Positions 15,666 to 25,854 are shown, counted from the first letter of the stretch. The stretch: 64,000 nt of DNA from Clostridium sp. C2-6-12 (GCF_009928485.1 NZ_JAABNP010000026.1:28770-92769); one strand, 5' to 3'. Program-made: numbers and translations. Notes: generated from the sequence alone by a model not told the origin.

Positions 15666-16913
15666 ATGATAAGCAAAAAAATTAGTAAAGTATTAGGAAC
15701 AGCTTTTGGTGTTATGGGATTAATGTTAGCTGTAGGAATTTTAGAAGTACCAGCATGTGCAGAAGACAATTTAGCAAGTTCCACTAAAGTAGAAAGTACA
15801 ACTTCTGCTGGAGTTACTTATAAAGATTATTTTGTAAATGTAAATAAAACTATGGAGCAGAATGGATTAAAAGTAACTCTAGAGAAGGTAGTGGCAACAA
15901 AACATAAATTAAAAGCAGTAATTAAGATTGAAAGTCCTAAGGCTTTTGATACACAAAAAAGTGATAATTCAATAATTCAGCTCTTATATGGTGAAAACAA
16001 CTTTGGGGGAGAGGGTACTTCGTTTGATTCTATAGATGATAAAACTATGATAATGACTATAGAAAAGGAGCTTAGAGAAGGCGAATTTCCGCAAAAGGGT
16101 GAATTAAGATTAGATGTTGTATATCCAAAATATAAAGTTAATATAGGAATGGATGCAAATGTAGACTTTTCAGAAGGATTTAATAATGTAATTGATAAAG
16201 ATATTGAAGCAAAAATATCAGAATTCGATTGTACATTAAAGAAATTAGAATCTGACATTTTGGGAACTTCGGTTACTTATACAGAACCTGCAAAAGAACA
16301 TGATGACAGATTTATAAATTCATCATTAATATTAAAAGCTGGAGATAAAATGTATAAACTAAGTTCTTCTGGAAGTTCTTCTGATGATAAAGAAACAAAA
16401 GGAAACTATGAATCAAAGGCATTAGTTTATGATAAACTTAAAGATCAAAAGGATATGAGTCTAATACCGTTAACTTCAAATATAACTTGGGCTGAGATTA
16501 GAAAAAATAATGAAGGGAATAAAGGAAACGAAACTGAAAGCAAAGTAACAACTGCTGATGTAAGTTATGCAAAATATTTTAACTTTTCTGATGGAACTAA
16601 AGGGGAAATAACCAATATAGAAAGAAACGATAATAGTGTGAAGTTATATTGTAAAGCTGCTTCTGAAAAGGCAAGCCTATTATTGGCAAGTAATATGAGA
16701 ATGTATTATAAATTTGGAGAAGATACAACTAATTATTCATATTATGATGGTGATAAATACATGAGTTTTTACAAAGATCCCAAAGAAGCATTTGGATATA
16801 TTGTTGAATTTGATAATGTAGAAAAAGATAAAGTTTTAGAGTTAAGTGTTGATAGTAATATAAAACTAATAGACAGATACAAAGTAGGCCAAGAAATAAA
16901 ATTACCTAAATAA
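15666..16913 (+). CDS. secreted DUF4179-like protein
   Basis: The 415-residue product starts with a classical signal peptide (KKISK, hydrophobic stretch ~8-28, AxA-type cleavage near VPACAED). The mature part contains the segment QNGLKVTLEKVVATKHKLKA, typical of DUF4179 and related ectodomains that normally follow a sigma-factor-linked membrane anchor; here there is no membrane anchor or anti-sigma domain. A Ser/Asp-rich loop (~240-250) separates two beta domains. ATG sits behind TAGGGGGAAG and a terminator follows at 16944. Likely cell-surface or extracellular; function unknown. Confidence 0.6.
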   Translation: MISKKISKVLGTAFGVMGLMLAVGILEVPACAEDNLASSTKVESTTSAGVTYKDYFVNVNKTMEQNGLKVTLEKVVATKHKLKAVIKIESPKAFDTQKSDNSIIQLLYGENNFGGEGTSFDSIDDKTMIMTIEKELREGEFPQKGELRLDVVYPKYKVNIGMDANVDFSEGFNNVIDKDIEAKISEFDCTLKKLESDILGTSVTYTEPAKEHDDRFINSSLILKAGDKMYKLSSSGSSSDDKETKGNYESKALVYDKLKDQKDMSLIPLTSNITWAEIRKNNEGNKGNETESKVTTADVSYAKYFNFSDGTKGEITNIERNDNSVKLYCKAASEKASLLLASNMRMYYKFGEDTTNYSYYDGDKYMSFYKDPKEAFGYIVEFDNVEKDKVLELSVDSNIKLIDRYKVGQEIKLPK

Positions 16914-16943
16914 AATATTCGATTTAACTTAAAATTACTAATG

Positions 16944-16980
16944 AAGGAATTGCCGCTTTTAGGTAATTCCTTATGTTTTT
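16944..16980 (+). terminator. rho-independent terminator
   Basis: AAGGAATTGCC pairs with GGTAATTCCTT (one G-U) and is followed by ATGTTTTT. It ends the DUF4179-like gene. Confidence 0.75.
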
Positions 16981-17027
16981 ATAAGGCAAAATATTAAAAA
17001 ATGTACATTAATTATTTTCTATTGATT

Positions 17028-17038
17028 TATGCTATAAT
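17028..17038 (+). promoter_or_regulatory. extended -10 promoter candidate
   Basis: TATGCTATAAT contains an extended -10 (TGCTATAAT) 44 bases before the uridine-kinase-like gene. No good -35 is seen at 17 bases, which fits an extended -10 promoter. Confidence 0.4.
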
Positions 17039-17081
17039 CATATGACACCTTAATTCAACAGTTTTTTATTTGGAGGAACAA

Positions 17082-17690
17082 ATGAATAAAGAAAAGATTA
17101 AACTAATTAACGATGATTATGGTCCTGTTCTTAAGATAATTGAATGTTTATATAAAGAGAAGAAAGAATTACTTATAGCTATCGATGGTAGATGTGGAGG
17201 GGGTAAGAGTACCTTAGGTAAAATAATACAAGAAAGCTTTAACTGCAATATCTTTCATATGGATGATTTCTTTCTGCCTCTTGAAATGAGAACTACAGAA
17301 CGATTGACTGAAGCGGGTGGAAATGTACATTATGAGCGATTTAAAGAGGAAGTATTAATTCCACTTAAAAATCAAGAACAAGTAATTTATAAGAGATATC
17401 TATGCAAAAATTGGGCTTTTGATCAACCTATTAAATTTGAGAGAAAATCTTTAAATATAGTTGAAGGAAGTTATAGTCTACATCCTACACTTAGAGGGTA
17501 CTATGATTACAAAATTTTTATAGATGTTGCTGAAAATGTTCAGCATGAACGTATTCTTAAACGAAATGGAAAAGAAAAATTTCAAGATTTTTTAAATAAA
17601 TGGATTCCTATGGAGGAGTATTATTTTAAAGAATTGAGCATTAAGAGTCATTGTGATTTAATTGTAGAGACTGGTAGTATAAACAAATAA
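17082..17690 (+). CDS. uridine kinase-like P-loop NTPase
   Basis: The 202-residue protein has a Walker A motif in IAIDGRCGGGKSTLGKI (~28-44), a lid-side DDFFLP segment with HMDDFF, and the Walker-like VEGSYSLHPTLRGYYDYKIF stretch followed by an RILKRNG lid helix. This is the architecture of the uridine kinase/phosphoribulokinase group, which phosphorylates a small hydroxylated substrate using ATP; whether the substrate is uridine is not shown. ATG 17082 lies 5 bases after TGGAGG; the in-frame TTG at 17070 overlaps the site and is rejected. Single-gene unit with its own promoter candidate. Confidence 0.75.
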   Translation: MNKEKIKLINDDYGPVLKIIECLYKEKKELLIAIDGRCGGGKSTLGKIIQESFNCNIFHMDDFFLPLEMRTTERLTEAGGNVHYERFKEEVLIPLKNQEQVIYKRYLCKNWAFDQPIKFERKSLNIVEGSYSLHPTLRGYYDYKIFIDVAENVQHERILKRNGKEKFQDFLNKWIPMEEYYFKELSIKSHCDLIVETGSINK

Positions 17691-17757
17691 ACAATTAATT
17701 GGTAAAAATACATGCTATAGGATAGATAATAAAAATAGTAGAAGGAGTGTTAAGAAG

Positions 17758-18897
17758 TTGAGAGAGTCAGTATTATTAGCTAATATGATTCAAGAAATAA
17801 GGTCATCAATGAATGGAATTCTTACAGCTATGGAAATTTTGAAAATAGATTGTGTTAATGAAAAAGAAAGAAAATCTATTGAAATTTTAAATGAGTCATC
17901 TAATGCTCTGCTAAATGTAATAAATAATTTATCTGATATTTCAAAAATGGAATCAAGACTCCTTCAAGATAATAATGAGCTTTTTCACTTAAAAGAAACT
18001 ATAAACGAAATTTATAATAGTCTTTTAATATCAGGAAATTCTAAAGGTCTAGAGGTAAGTTACTATTTTGATCCTAATATTGACTTTGAAATTATTGGAG
18101 ATAAGTTAAGGCTAAAAGCAATTTTAAATAATTTAATAAGTAATGCAGTTAATTTTACAGATGAAGGATTTGTATCCTTTAGGATAAAGTTAATATCAGA
18201 TGAAAATATGAGACAAAAAATAGAATTTAGAATAAAGAGTTCAGAAATCGGCATAGATGAGAAAATTAAAGAAAAAATATTAAATGATTTTGACCAGTAT
18301 AAATTATTTAATGGTGAAAAGGATGAAGACTCAAGAATGGAACTTGCAATTGTAAAGGAGTTTGCAGCTTCAATGAATGGAGACATATGCTTTGAGAGCA
18401 GTGCTGGGAAAGGTTCTGTATTTATTTTTACTTGTGAATTTGAAAAATCCGAAAAGGAAATCCATAATTTAAAAGAAATTAATATAATAAAAGAGGAAGA
18501 AGTTATTAACAAGGTAGAGCGGGATGAAGTTATTTTATGTGTTGAAGATAATTTGATTAATCAAGAAGTAATGCAGGGAATAATTAGAAATAAAGGCTTT
18601 AGATATATTCCAGCATATAATGGAAATGAAGCATTAAACATTTTGAAAAACAATAAGATTGATTTAATCTTAATGGATATACAAATGCCAGAATTAAATG
18701 GTTTTGAGACAACTAAAATTATAAGAGACGAAGAATTTGGACCAAAGCATATACCGATTATAGCCATGACAGCATATGCTATGCGTGAAGATAAAGATAA
18801 GTGCATACAGGCACATATGGATGATTATATAGTTAAACCATTTGAAATAGAGAAGCTATATGAAATTATTGAAGCACATTTAGGAAAAAAGAATTAA
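17758..18897 (+). CDS. degenerate histidine kinase fused to intact receiver domain
   Basis: 379 residues: HisKA-like (1-65), HATPase-like (~85-235) and a REC domain (~255-375). The H-box reads NMIQEIRSSMNG, with Gln12 where the phosphoacceptor His of NxSHEIRTPMNG should be. In the ATPase part the N-box Asn is kept (NNLISNAVNF), but the DxGxG box is SSEIGI and the GTGLGL box is replaced by SRMELAI, so ATP turnover is very unlikely. The receiver is complete: VEDN, the phosphoacceptor Asp in LILMDIQMP, MTAYA and VKPF. It has no sensor and starts with TTG about 10 bases after AAGGAG. It is a clear paralogue of the 23839-25854 hybrid kinase. It could act as a receiver for the kinase at 19015, which lacks one. 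Confidence 0.8.
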   Translation: MRESVLLANMIQEIRSSMNGILTAMEILKIDCVNEKERKSIEILNESSNALLNVINNLSDISKMESRLLQDNNELFHLKETINEIYNSLLISGNSKGLEVSYYFDPNIDFEIIGDKLRLKAILNNLISNAVNFTDEGFVSFRIKLISDENMRQKIEFRIKSSEIGIDEKIKEKILNDFDQYKLFNGEKDEDSRMELAIVKEFAASMNGDICFESSAGKGSVFIFTCEFEKSEKEIHNLKEINIIKEEEVINKVERDEVILCVEDNLINQEVMQGIIRNKGFRYIPAYNGNEALNILKNNKIDLILMDIQMPELNGFETTKIIRDEEFGPKHIPIIAMTAYAMREDKDKCIQAHMDDYIVKPFEIEKLYEIIEAHLGKKN

Positions 18898-19014
18898 GTT
18901 TAATATGTGGTTTTGCAAGAAAGATATAGATAAGTATGGAGCCTATATTTTATGTGAATTTCATACTCAAAATTATAGTTATTTGTAAAACTAGGGTGTG
19001 GAGTGGGTTATAAA

Positions 19015-21018
19015 ATGAGAAACAAGGTAAATTCATTAAAAAATATGATTATTAGTACTTTTATTATTATTTCTGTTTTTATAACAATTTTTATAGGATA
19101 TATTTCATTTTCTGAATCTAACAAAGTGGTGGAAAATAGTGTTAAAAAGATTGAAGATGATTCTGCTAGAGAAATATTAAATAAAGTAGATCAATTTGTT
19201 AATACACCTTTAGGTATAAATGAATCTAACTATAATTTAATTAATAATGACATAGTGAATATATACCACAATAGGGAACGTGAAATATATTTTTCAGGAG
19301 TGCTAAAAGCAAGTTTGGATAATATATATAGCTTTAGTTATGGGACAGAAAAGGGTGAATATTATGGAGCTCGAAGAAATGCAGAAGGAAAGATAGAGAT
19401 TATGAGAAGTGACGCACAAACAAATGGAGATTCGTGTTATTACTCATTAAATAATGATTTGACAGCAGGGGAGCTTGTACAAAATTTCGGTAAATTTGAT
19501 CCTAGAACAAGAGATTGGTATATAATTGCAAAAGAAAATAAAAAGCCTATATTTTCTAATGTTTATGAACATTTTGTAATGAAAGACTTAGCTATTACAG
19601 CAGCATATCCGATTTATGATAATGAAGGTATTTTAAAAGGTGTATTAGGAACCCACGTAACTCTTTCAAAAATAAATACATATTTAAACGAAATTTTGAA
19701 AGATAAAATTGGCGCTGCATACATTATAGAAAGAAGTTCTGGGCAGGTTGTTGCGAACTCCCTTGAAAAACCTAACTTTGTAACTACTGCCAATGATCAA
19801 ATAAGAGGAATAAAAATAGATGAAATAGATGATAACTATATTAAAGAAGCATATTTAGATTACAAAAATAATTCAAAAGATAAATTTATAGTAAATATAG
19901 ATTATGATAAGCTACATATAAAAGTGAGTGAATATAAAAAAGAAGGTTTAGATTGGTTAATTATAACCTCACTTCCTGAAAGTCAGTTTACAAGCAAAAT
20001 GTCAAAAAATATTTACAATTTTATATATGCAAGTATGGTTATTTTGACTATTTGTATAATGCTTTGGATAAAAAGAACTGATCATTTAGTAAAACCAATA
20101 AATGATCTTATAAAAATAACAGAAAAATTTTCACAAGGTGATTTATCAGAAAGAGCAGAGATTATTAAAAATGATGAGATAGGTGAATTATCACGGGCAT
20201 TTAATAATATGGCAGAAAAGCTATGCATATTAATATCTGACCTTAAACGTAAAAAAATTGAAATGGAACAAACTAATAAAGAGTTGCATGCAGCTAAAAT
20301 AGAAGCTGAGGAAGCTAATAAAGCAAAAAGTCAATTCCTTGCTAATATGAGTCATGAAATAAGAACACCAATGAATGGAATCATTGGCATGACTGATTTA
20401 GTATTATTGTCTGAATTGAAAGTGGAACAAAAGAAAATGATTAGTTTAGTGAAAGAATCGTCTAAGGATTTACTTGAAATTATTAATGATATACTTGACT
20501 TATCTAAAATAGAAGCTGGAAAAGTTGAACTTTCACCAGAATGGATTTATATGGAAAGTCTGATTAATAGAACAGAAAATTTCTATGCACCTTTGGCCTA
20601 CAATAAAAATATAAATTTTAAAATAGAAGTACAAGATAATGTTCCAGAACGGATATTTGTAGATACACTTAGATTAAATCAAATAATTGCTAATCTTCTA
20701 GGAAATGCTATTAAATTTACAAACAAGGGTGAAATTAGGCTGACTATCCAAAAGAGTAAATCTTCTGGAAACAGAGTTCTTTTAAGATTTTCAGTACATG
20801 ATACAGGTATTGGAATGGAAAAAGAAGATATTCCAAAACTTTTTAACTATTTTACTCAACTTGATGATAGTAATACAAAAAGGTTTCCAGGAACTGGATT
20901 GGGACTTGCTATATCAAAACAATTAGTAGAACTTATGGGTGGCGAAATACATGTTGACAGTGAACTAGGGAAAGGAAGTATATTTTATTTTACAGTTTGG
21001 ATTGAAGTTGAAAATTAA
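19015..21018 (+). CDS. Cache-HAMP sensor histidine kinase
   Basis: 667 residues: TM1 (~10-30), extracellular double-Cache sensor (~35-320, with DPRTRDWYI and YPIYDNEGILKGVLGTHV), TM2 (~330-350), HAMP (~352-405), a coiled coil, HisKA with the intact H-box NMSHEIRTPMNG, and HATPase with NLLGNAIKFT, HDTGIGM and GTGLGLAIS. It therefore should autophosphorylate but carries no receiver. The gene 118 bases upstream encodes a receiver fused to a dead kinase, making that a possible partner. ATG 19015 is preferred; a GTG at 19003 is in frame and cannot be excluded. A strong terminator follows. Confidence 0.87.
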   Translation: MRNKVNSLKNMIISTFIIISVFITIFIGYISFSESNKVVENSVKKIEDDSAREILNKVDQFVNTPLGINESNYNLINNDIVNIYHNREREIYFSGVLKASLDNIYSFSYGTEKGEYYGARRNAEGKIEIMRSDAQTNGDSCYYSLNNDLTAGELVQNFGKFDPRTRDWYIIAKENKKPIFSNVYEHFVMKDLAITAAYPIYDNEGILKGVLGTHVTLSKINTYLNEILKDKIGAAYIIERSSGQVVANSLEKPNFVTTANDQIRGIKIDEIDDNYIKEAYLDYKNNSKDKFIVNIDYDKLHIKVSEYKKEGLDWLIITSLPESQFTSKMSKNIYNFIYASMVILTICIMLWIKRTDHLVKPINDLIKITEKFSQGDLSERAEIIKNDEIGELSRAFNNMAEKLCILISDLKRKKIEMEQTNKELHAAKIEAEEANKAKSQFLANMSHEIRTPMNGIIGMTDLVLLSELKVEQKKMISLVKESSKDLLEIINDILDLSKIEAGKVELSPEWIYMESLINRTENFYAPLAYNKNINFKIEVQDNVPERIFVDTLRLNQIIANLLGNAIKFTNKGEIRLTIQKSKSSGNRVLLRFSVHDTGIGMEKEDIPKLFNYFTQLDDSNTKRFPGTGLGLAISKQLVELMGGEIHVDSELGKGSIFYFTVWIEVEN

Positions 21019-21056
21019 GAAGCGAAATAGTACTCAATTTAAATAAATATAGCTAT

Positions 21057-21088
21057 AAAACAGTGCTCAATAGAGCACTGTTTTATTT
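21057..21088 (+). terminator. rho-independent terminator
   Basis: AAAACAGTGCTC pairs perfectly with GAGCACTGTTTT across an AATA loop, followed by ATTTT. It ends the Cache histidine kinase transcript. Confidence 0.9.
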
Positions 21089-21259
21089 TGGGAATCAAAA
21101 GTAAAATAATAATAATTTATTAAAATATTAATAAAAATTCAGTATAAATACAATTTTTAATTTGAAATAAGTAATATTTATATGTATTAAGTCGAATTAT
21201 AAGCAAAAATGCAGTATAAATTAAATTGAACCACTAGGAATACAATGATATTATTTATG

Positions 21260-21271
21260 TAACGAGCGTTA
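21260..21271. promoter_or_regulatory. palindrome upstream of TetR gene, candidate operator
   Basis: TAACGAGCGTTA is a near-perfect dyad (TAACG-AG-CGTTA) about 100 bases upstream of the TetR-family gene, the position and AACGxxCGTT form often used by autoregulated TetR/AcrR proteins. The rest of 21089-21370 is AT-rich without other features. Confidence 0.4.
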
Positions 21272-21370
21272 TATAAATAATTATATTATTATATGTAATA
21301 ATACTAAAAATATTAACTATTATGCTCCATATGGGAAATTAATTGAAATTAATTGAAGGTGGTTATTGTT

Positions 21371-21952
21371 TTGGAAAACACAACAAGTGATAAAATATTT
21401 TATACATCCTTTAGACTTTTTTTAGAAAATGGATATGAAGCTACGAATATTAGAGATATTTGCAAGGAAGTTGGAGTTAAAGCATCTACAATTTATTTTT
21501 ACTATAAATCAAAGCAGGATTTATTTTTCTATATTTATGATGATATTCGTAATGATTACTTAACTCATCTTCTTAGTATTGAGAAACTAAACAACGATAG
21601 CTCACTAAAGGATAAGTTATATTTATTATTAATAATGAAGATAAATTATTACATGAAGGATATGTCAAGAAGAAAGTTTGTTTTAAGGTGTCATTTATTT
21701 CCGCCTGAAGAAATATCAAATATTATTCGGGAAAAATATAAATTTTATTCAAATGAAGAAAATAAAATTATGTTAGATATTATGGGGATTAAATCATTTG
21801 ATAATAAATCTACAAATGAAGAAGTAGAGAGTCTTTTACTAAAGTGCAAAAAGCTAGAAGATCACTTGGTGCATGAAATGATGATATATAATACAAAAAT
21901 ATGTGATGAAGCTATAAGTAAGCTATGGGATATATATTTTGAATTGATTTAG
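21371..21952 (+). CDS. TetR-family transcriptional regulator
   Basis: The 193-residue protein has the N-terminal TetR helix-turn-helix: ENGYEATNIRDICKEVGVKA followed by STIYFYYKSKQDLFFYIYDDI. The C-terminal ligand-binding domain is helical and unassigned. TTG 21371 is chosen because AAGGTGG lies about 7 bases upstream; the earlier in-frame TTG at 21353 overlaps nothing useful. A dyad at 21260-21271 may be its own operator. No divergent exporter adjoins it, so the target may be itself, the following cyclic-di-GMP gene, or genes elsewhere. Confidence 0.85.
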   Translation: MENTTSDKIFYTSFRLFLENGYEATNIRDICKEVGVKASTIYFYYKSKQDLFFYIYDDIRNDYLTHLLSIEKLNNDSSLKDKLYLLLIMKINYYMKDMSRRKFVLRCHLFPPEEISNIIREKYKFYSNEENKIMLDIMGIKSFDNKSTNEEVESLLLKCKKLEDHLVHEMMIYNTKICDEAISKLWDIYFELI

Positions 21953-22115
21953 CAATTAAAAACATAATTCTGATAAATGTATAGGTTGTAATATATTAGT
22001 CAATATTTAGATGGTTTAATAGCTGAATATATGAAAGAATTAAATTATATTAATAAATATTGAGTATAGTGGTAAAAATTCAAATATATCATTGAAGGAG
22101 AGTAGATAAATTTTT

Positions 22116-23819
22116 ATGAAAATTGAAAATAATAATTTGTATTATATAGATATATTTCAAAAATATAAACAAGCGGTTGATGAAGCAAACATAGCAGTTT
22201 GGGAGTGGGATCTTAAAGGTAAAAAACTTTTCATGTCTCCTGCATGGAAGAAAATAACACAATATGAATTAGATACTTTTGATGACTTGCTTGAATGTAT
22301 TGAAAAGCTTGCCATATATGAAGACAGAGAAAGTGCTATAAATGACTTGAATTTTTTTATTGAAGGTAAAGTATCCAGCTATAAAAGTGAATTTAGAATT
22401 GTCTCAAGAACAGATGAGAAAAAGTGGATATCTATTAAAGGGAATAGCTTAAAAGATTCAAATGGACAAGTAATAGGAGTATTTGGAACAGCAAGTGATA
22501 TTACTGAAGAAAAAGAGAGTAATAAGGTATTAGTCGAGAGTATGTATTATGATTTCCTTACTAAACTACCCAATAGAGAATTGTTTTTAATGGATAGTAG
22601 AAAACTTTTAAATAAGGCAATAAATCTAAATCAACAAGGAGCAATGGTATTGATAGATTTAGATAATTTTAAAGCTATTAATGATACATTAGGTCATGAC
22701 TATGGTGATTTAATGTTAAAAGTATTTTCTCAGTTATTGAGTATTTGTGCAAAAGATTATGGAGATTTATATAGAGTTGGCGGAGATGAATTTATAATAC
22801 TCATTGAAAAGGTAGAATCTATAGAAAAATTGAAAGAATTATGTAGTATTATAATGGACTACTGTAAAAAACCATTTGAACTGAATGAAAAACAATTATA
22901 TATGACAACAAGTATAGGTATATCAATTTTTCCACAAGATAGTTCTGACATGAATGATTTATTGAAATTTTCGGATTTAGCCATGTTTAAGTCTAAAGCT
23001 GATGGAAAAAATAAATATACTTTTTTTGAACAATCACTTAGCAAATCATATATAAGAAAAACAATAATAGAAAATGAATTAAAGGAGTCAATAAAAAATA
23101 ATGAGTTATCTATTGTGTACCAACCACAAATTGATGCTAAAGAAAATAGAATAGTTGCCTTTGAGGCTCTATTAAGATGGAATAATGAAAAACTGGGTTT
23201 CGTATCACCAGCAGAATTTATACCTATTGCCGAAAAAACAGGAATTATTGTAGACATAGGAGATTGGGTATTAGAAAATGTATGTAAAAAAATTCGTGAG
23301 TTTAAGGATAAAAATTATCAATTTAGTAATATAGCAATTAATGTTTCATCCATTCAAATAAGAGAAGCAAATTTTAAAGATAAGATAATAAAAAGTTGCG
23401 AAGAAAATAAAATTCCTTTTAATTTACTTGAAATAGAAGTCACAGAAACCGCTTTAATTGAATTAAATAAAGAAAAAATTTCAGACTTATATGATCTTAT
23501 AAAAAAAGATATAAATATTTCAATTGATGATTTTGGAACTGGATATTCTTCCTTAAGTTATTTGACAGTACTACCTATTAATACATTGAAAATAGATAAG
23601 CCGTTTATTGATAATATTGAAGATGAAAAAAATAGAGCAGTAATAGAGTGTATATTGAATTTATCAAAAAGATTGAAATATAAAGTCATAGCAGAAGGTG
23701 TAGAGGTTAAGGAACAACTTAAAATATTGATGAATTTGGGATGTAATATAATTCAAGGATATTATTTTAGCAAGCCGGTCTGTGAAGAAGAACTTGAAAA
23801 GATGTTACAAAATAACTGA
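22116..23819 (+). CDS. PAS-GGDEF-EAL cyclic-di-GMP protein
   Basis: 567 residues: PAS/PAC (~10-140), GGDEF (~150-305) and EAL (~315-560). The cyclase motif is intact (RVGGDEF) but the RxxD inhibitory site is absent (KDYG at that position). The phosphodiesterase has FEALLRW, NVSSIQI, the metal-site DDFGTGYSSL, IDKPFI and AEGVE, so it is probably active and hydrolyses cyclic di-GMP; net activity is unknown. The product is soluble. The spacing from GGAG to ATG is long (about 15 bases), which may lower translation. The next kinase gene follows closely, so co-transcription is likely. Confidence 0.88.
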   Translation: MKIENNNLYYIDIFQKYKQAVDEANIAVWEWDLKGKKLFMSPAWKKITQYELDTFDDLLECIEKLAIYEDRESAINDLNFFIEGKVSSYKSEFRIVSRTDEKKWISIKGNSLKDSNGQVIGVFGTASDITEEKESNKVLVESMYYDFLTKLPNRELFLMDSRKLLNKAINLNQQGAMVLIDLDNFKAINDTLGHDYGDLMLKVFSQLLSICAKDYGDLYRVGGDEFIILIEKVESIEKLKELCSIIMDYCKKPFELNEKQLYMTTSIGISIFPQDSSDMNDLLKFSDLAMFKSKADGKNKYTFFEQSLSKSYIRKTIIENELKESIKNNELSIVYQPQIDAKENRIVAFEALLRWNNEKLGFVSPAEFIPIAEKTGIIVDIGDWVLENVCKKIREFKDKNYQFSNIAINVSSIQIREANFKDKIIKSCEENKIPFNLLEIEVTETALIELNKEKISDLYDLIKKDINISIDDFGTGYSSLSYLTVLPINTLKIDKPFIDNIEDEKNRAVIECILNLSKRLKYKVIAEGVEVKEQLKILMNLGCNIIQGYYFSKPVCEEELEKMLQNN

Positions 23820-23838
23820 CATTAAGGAGTGGAAATCA

Positions 23839-25854
23839 ATGAAAAGTCAAACAAATGAAAGTAGTGATCTAAAGAAAGACTACGATTTACAGATATACGA
23901 AACAGCCATATATAATGCAAATGATATAATAATTTTATTTTCGAGTGAGGGAAATATATTAAGAGTTAATAGGAAAGCTATAAATACATATGGTTATACT
24001 GAAGAAGAGTTGCTCTCTAAGAATATACGTGAACTAAGAAATTCTCAAAATGAAAAATTGTTACACAATGAGTTTGAAACAGCAAAATTAGGAGAGATTG
24101 AATTCCAGACCACCCATTATAGAAAAGATGGTTCTCACTTTTCAGTTGAAGTTAAATCAACAGGCATAGAAATGAATGGGGAGAAATTCGTTTTAAGTGT
24201 AATAAGAGATATAACGAATAGAATACTAAATGATGAAAAAATTATAGAACTTGCTTCATTGGTTGAAAATAGCAGTGATGCAATTATAGGAAAAAATCTA
24301 AATGGAATTATAACAAGCTGGAACAATGGAGCAGAAAAAATTTACGGATATAAAAAGGAAGAAATCATTGGAAAACATATATCTGTAATTATTCCAAAAG
24401 ATAAAATTGATGATTTCCATAAAATAATGAAAAATATCAAAAATGGAGAAAAAATAACAGGATTTGAATCTAAAAGAGTGAAGAAAAATGGAGATGTAAT
24501 TGATGTTTCAATTACAGTTTCTCCAATCTTTGATTTAGAAGGGAATTTAATAGGAGCTTCTAACATTACAAGAGACATAACAGAAAATAAAAAAATTGAA
24601 AAAGAATTACGTGATAAATATGAGGAAATATCAGCTTTATATGAAGAGCTTATAGCAATAGAAGAGGAATTGAGATGCAACTATCAGGAATTAGAGAAAG
24701 CTAAAGAAGAGGCTGATAAGGCAAATAGTGCTAAAAGCGAGTTTTTAGCAAATATAAGTCATGAGATTAGAACACCTATGAATGGAATAATAGGAGTAAT
24801 AGAACTGCTTGAAGTAACTGAATTAAATAATGAGCAGAAAGAATATTTTGATATGATTAGTTATTCATCGAGGATTTTGTTGGGTATTTTAAACTCAGTA
24901 TTAGATATTTCTAAAATAGAGGCAGGTAAATTTGAACTTAATTTAAAACCTTTTAACCTAAAAAAAATATTAGATAGAATTATTAAAGAATTATCTATAG
25001 CTGGTAGTAATAAAGAATTAGAGGTATTTTATTATATAGATCCATATATTAATTTTGATCTAATAGGCGATCAAATTAGACTAAACCAAGTTTTGATTAA
25101 TATAATTAACAATGCTATTAAATTTACGGAAAAAGGACAAATAATATTTAAAGTAAAAAAATTAAAAAGTACAAATAATAAATTGAACTTAGAATTTTCA
25201 GTACAGGATACAGGTATTGGAATTAAAGAAGAATTTAAAAATGATATTTTTAAAAAATTTGTTCAGCAAGATATGACTTACACTAAAAAATACGAAGGGG
25301 CAGGATTAGGACTTGCTATTTCAAGAGATATAGCAAAGTTAATGAATGGGGATATATGGTTTGAAAGTGTTGAAAATAAAGGTAGTATTTTCTATTTTAC
25401 AGCAGAGTTTTTAATAAATTATGTTGAAAAAACTTCTAGAGATAATTTTGCTTTAGAGGACAAGAAAATATCAATTAATAAAACAAAAAGAATTTTAGTT
25501 GTTGAAGATAATGAAATTAACATGAAGATAGCTTGTGAAATGTTAGATAGATTAGGATATAAATTTGAATGTGCATACGATGGAAAACAAGCATTAGATA
25601 AATTAAAAGAAAATGATTTTGATTTAATACTAATGGATGTACAAATGCCAGAATTAAATGGATATGATACTACTAAAATAATTAGGGAAAGCGAAGTCGG
25701 AACGAAAAAACATATTAACATTATTGCAATGACTGCTTATTCCATGATTGGAGATAAAGAAAAATGTATTGAAATGGGAATGGATGATTATATTTCTAAA
25801 CCTTTTGATGCAAATGTGTTAAAAAATACTATTTTAAAATTTATAAAAGATTAG
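23839..25854 (+). CDS. PAS-PAS hybrid sensor histidine kinase
   Basis: 671 residues, soluble: PAS1 (~20-130), PAS2 (~140-265), a coiled coil, HisKA with ISHEIRTPMNG, HATPase with NIINNAIKFT, QDTGIGI and GAGLGLAIS, then a receiver with VVEDN, LILMDVQMP, AMTAYS and SKPF. All catalytic residues are present. ATG 23839 lies 8 bases after AAGGAGT, 20 bases beyond the upstream stop; an earlier in-frame start within the previous gene is unnecessary. The receiver and kinase domains closely match the degenerate protein at 17758-18897, indicating a local duplication. No output domain, so it presumably feeds a phosphorelay. Confidence 0.88.
   Translation: MKSQTNESSDLKKDYDLQIYETAIYNANDIIILFSSEGNILRVNRKAINTYGYTEEELLSKNIRELRNSQNEKLLHNEFETAKLGEIEFQTTHYRKDGSHFSVEVKSTGIEMNGEKFVLSVIRDITNRILNDEKIIELASLVENSSDAIIGKNLNGIITSWNNGAEKIYGYKKEEIIGKHISVIIPKDKIDDFHKIMKNIKNGEKITGFESKRVKKNGDVIDVSITVSPIFDLEGNLIGASNITRDITENKKIEKELRDKYEEISALYEELIAIEEELRCNYQELEKAKEEADKANSAKSEFLANISHEIRTPMNGIIGVIELLEVTELNNEQKEYFDMISYSSRILLGILNSVLDISKIEAGKFELNLKPFNLKKILDRIIKELSIAGSNKELEVFYYIDPYINFDLIGDQIRLNQVLINIINNAIKFTEKGQIIFKVKKLKSTNNKLNLEFSVQDTGIGIKEEFKNDIFKKFVQQDMTYTKKYEGAGLGLAISRDIAKLMNGDIWFESVENKGSIFYFTAEFLINYVEKTSRDNFALEDKKISINKTKRILVVEDNEINMKIACEMLDRLGYKFECAYDGKQALDKLKENDFDLILMDVQMPELNGYDTTKIIRESEVGTKKHINIIAMTAYSMIGDKEKCIEMGMDDYISKPFDANVLKNTILKFIKD

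Noticed and set aside
18063..18512. Minus-strand 149-codon ORF
   Set aside because: Opposite-strand shadow of the HATPase-like region; composition is the typical reverse-frame Ser/Leu/Ile bias.
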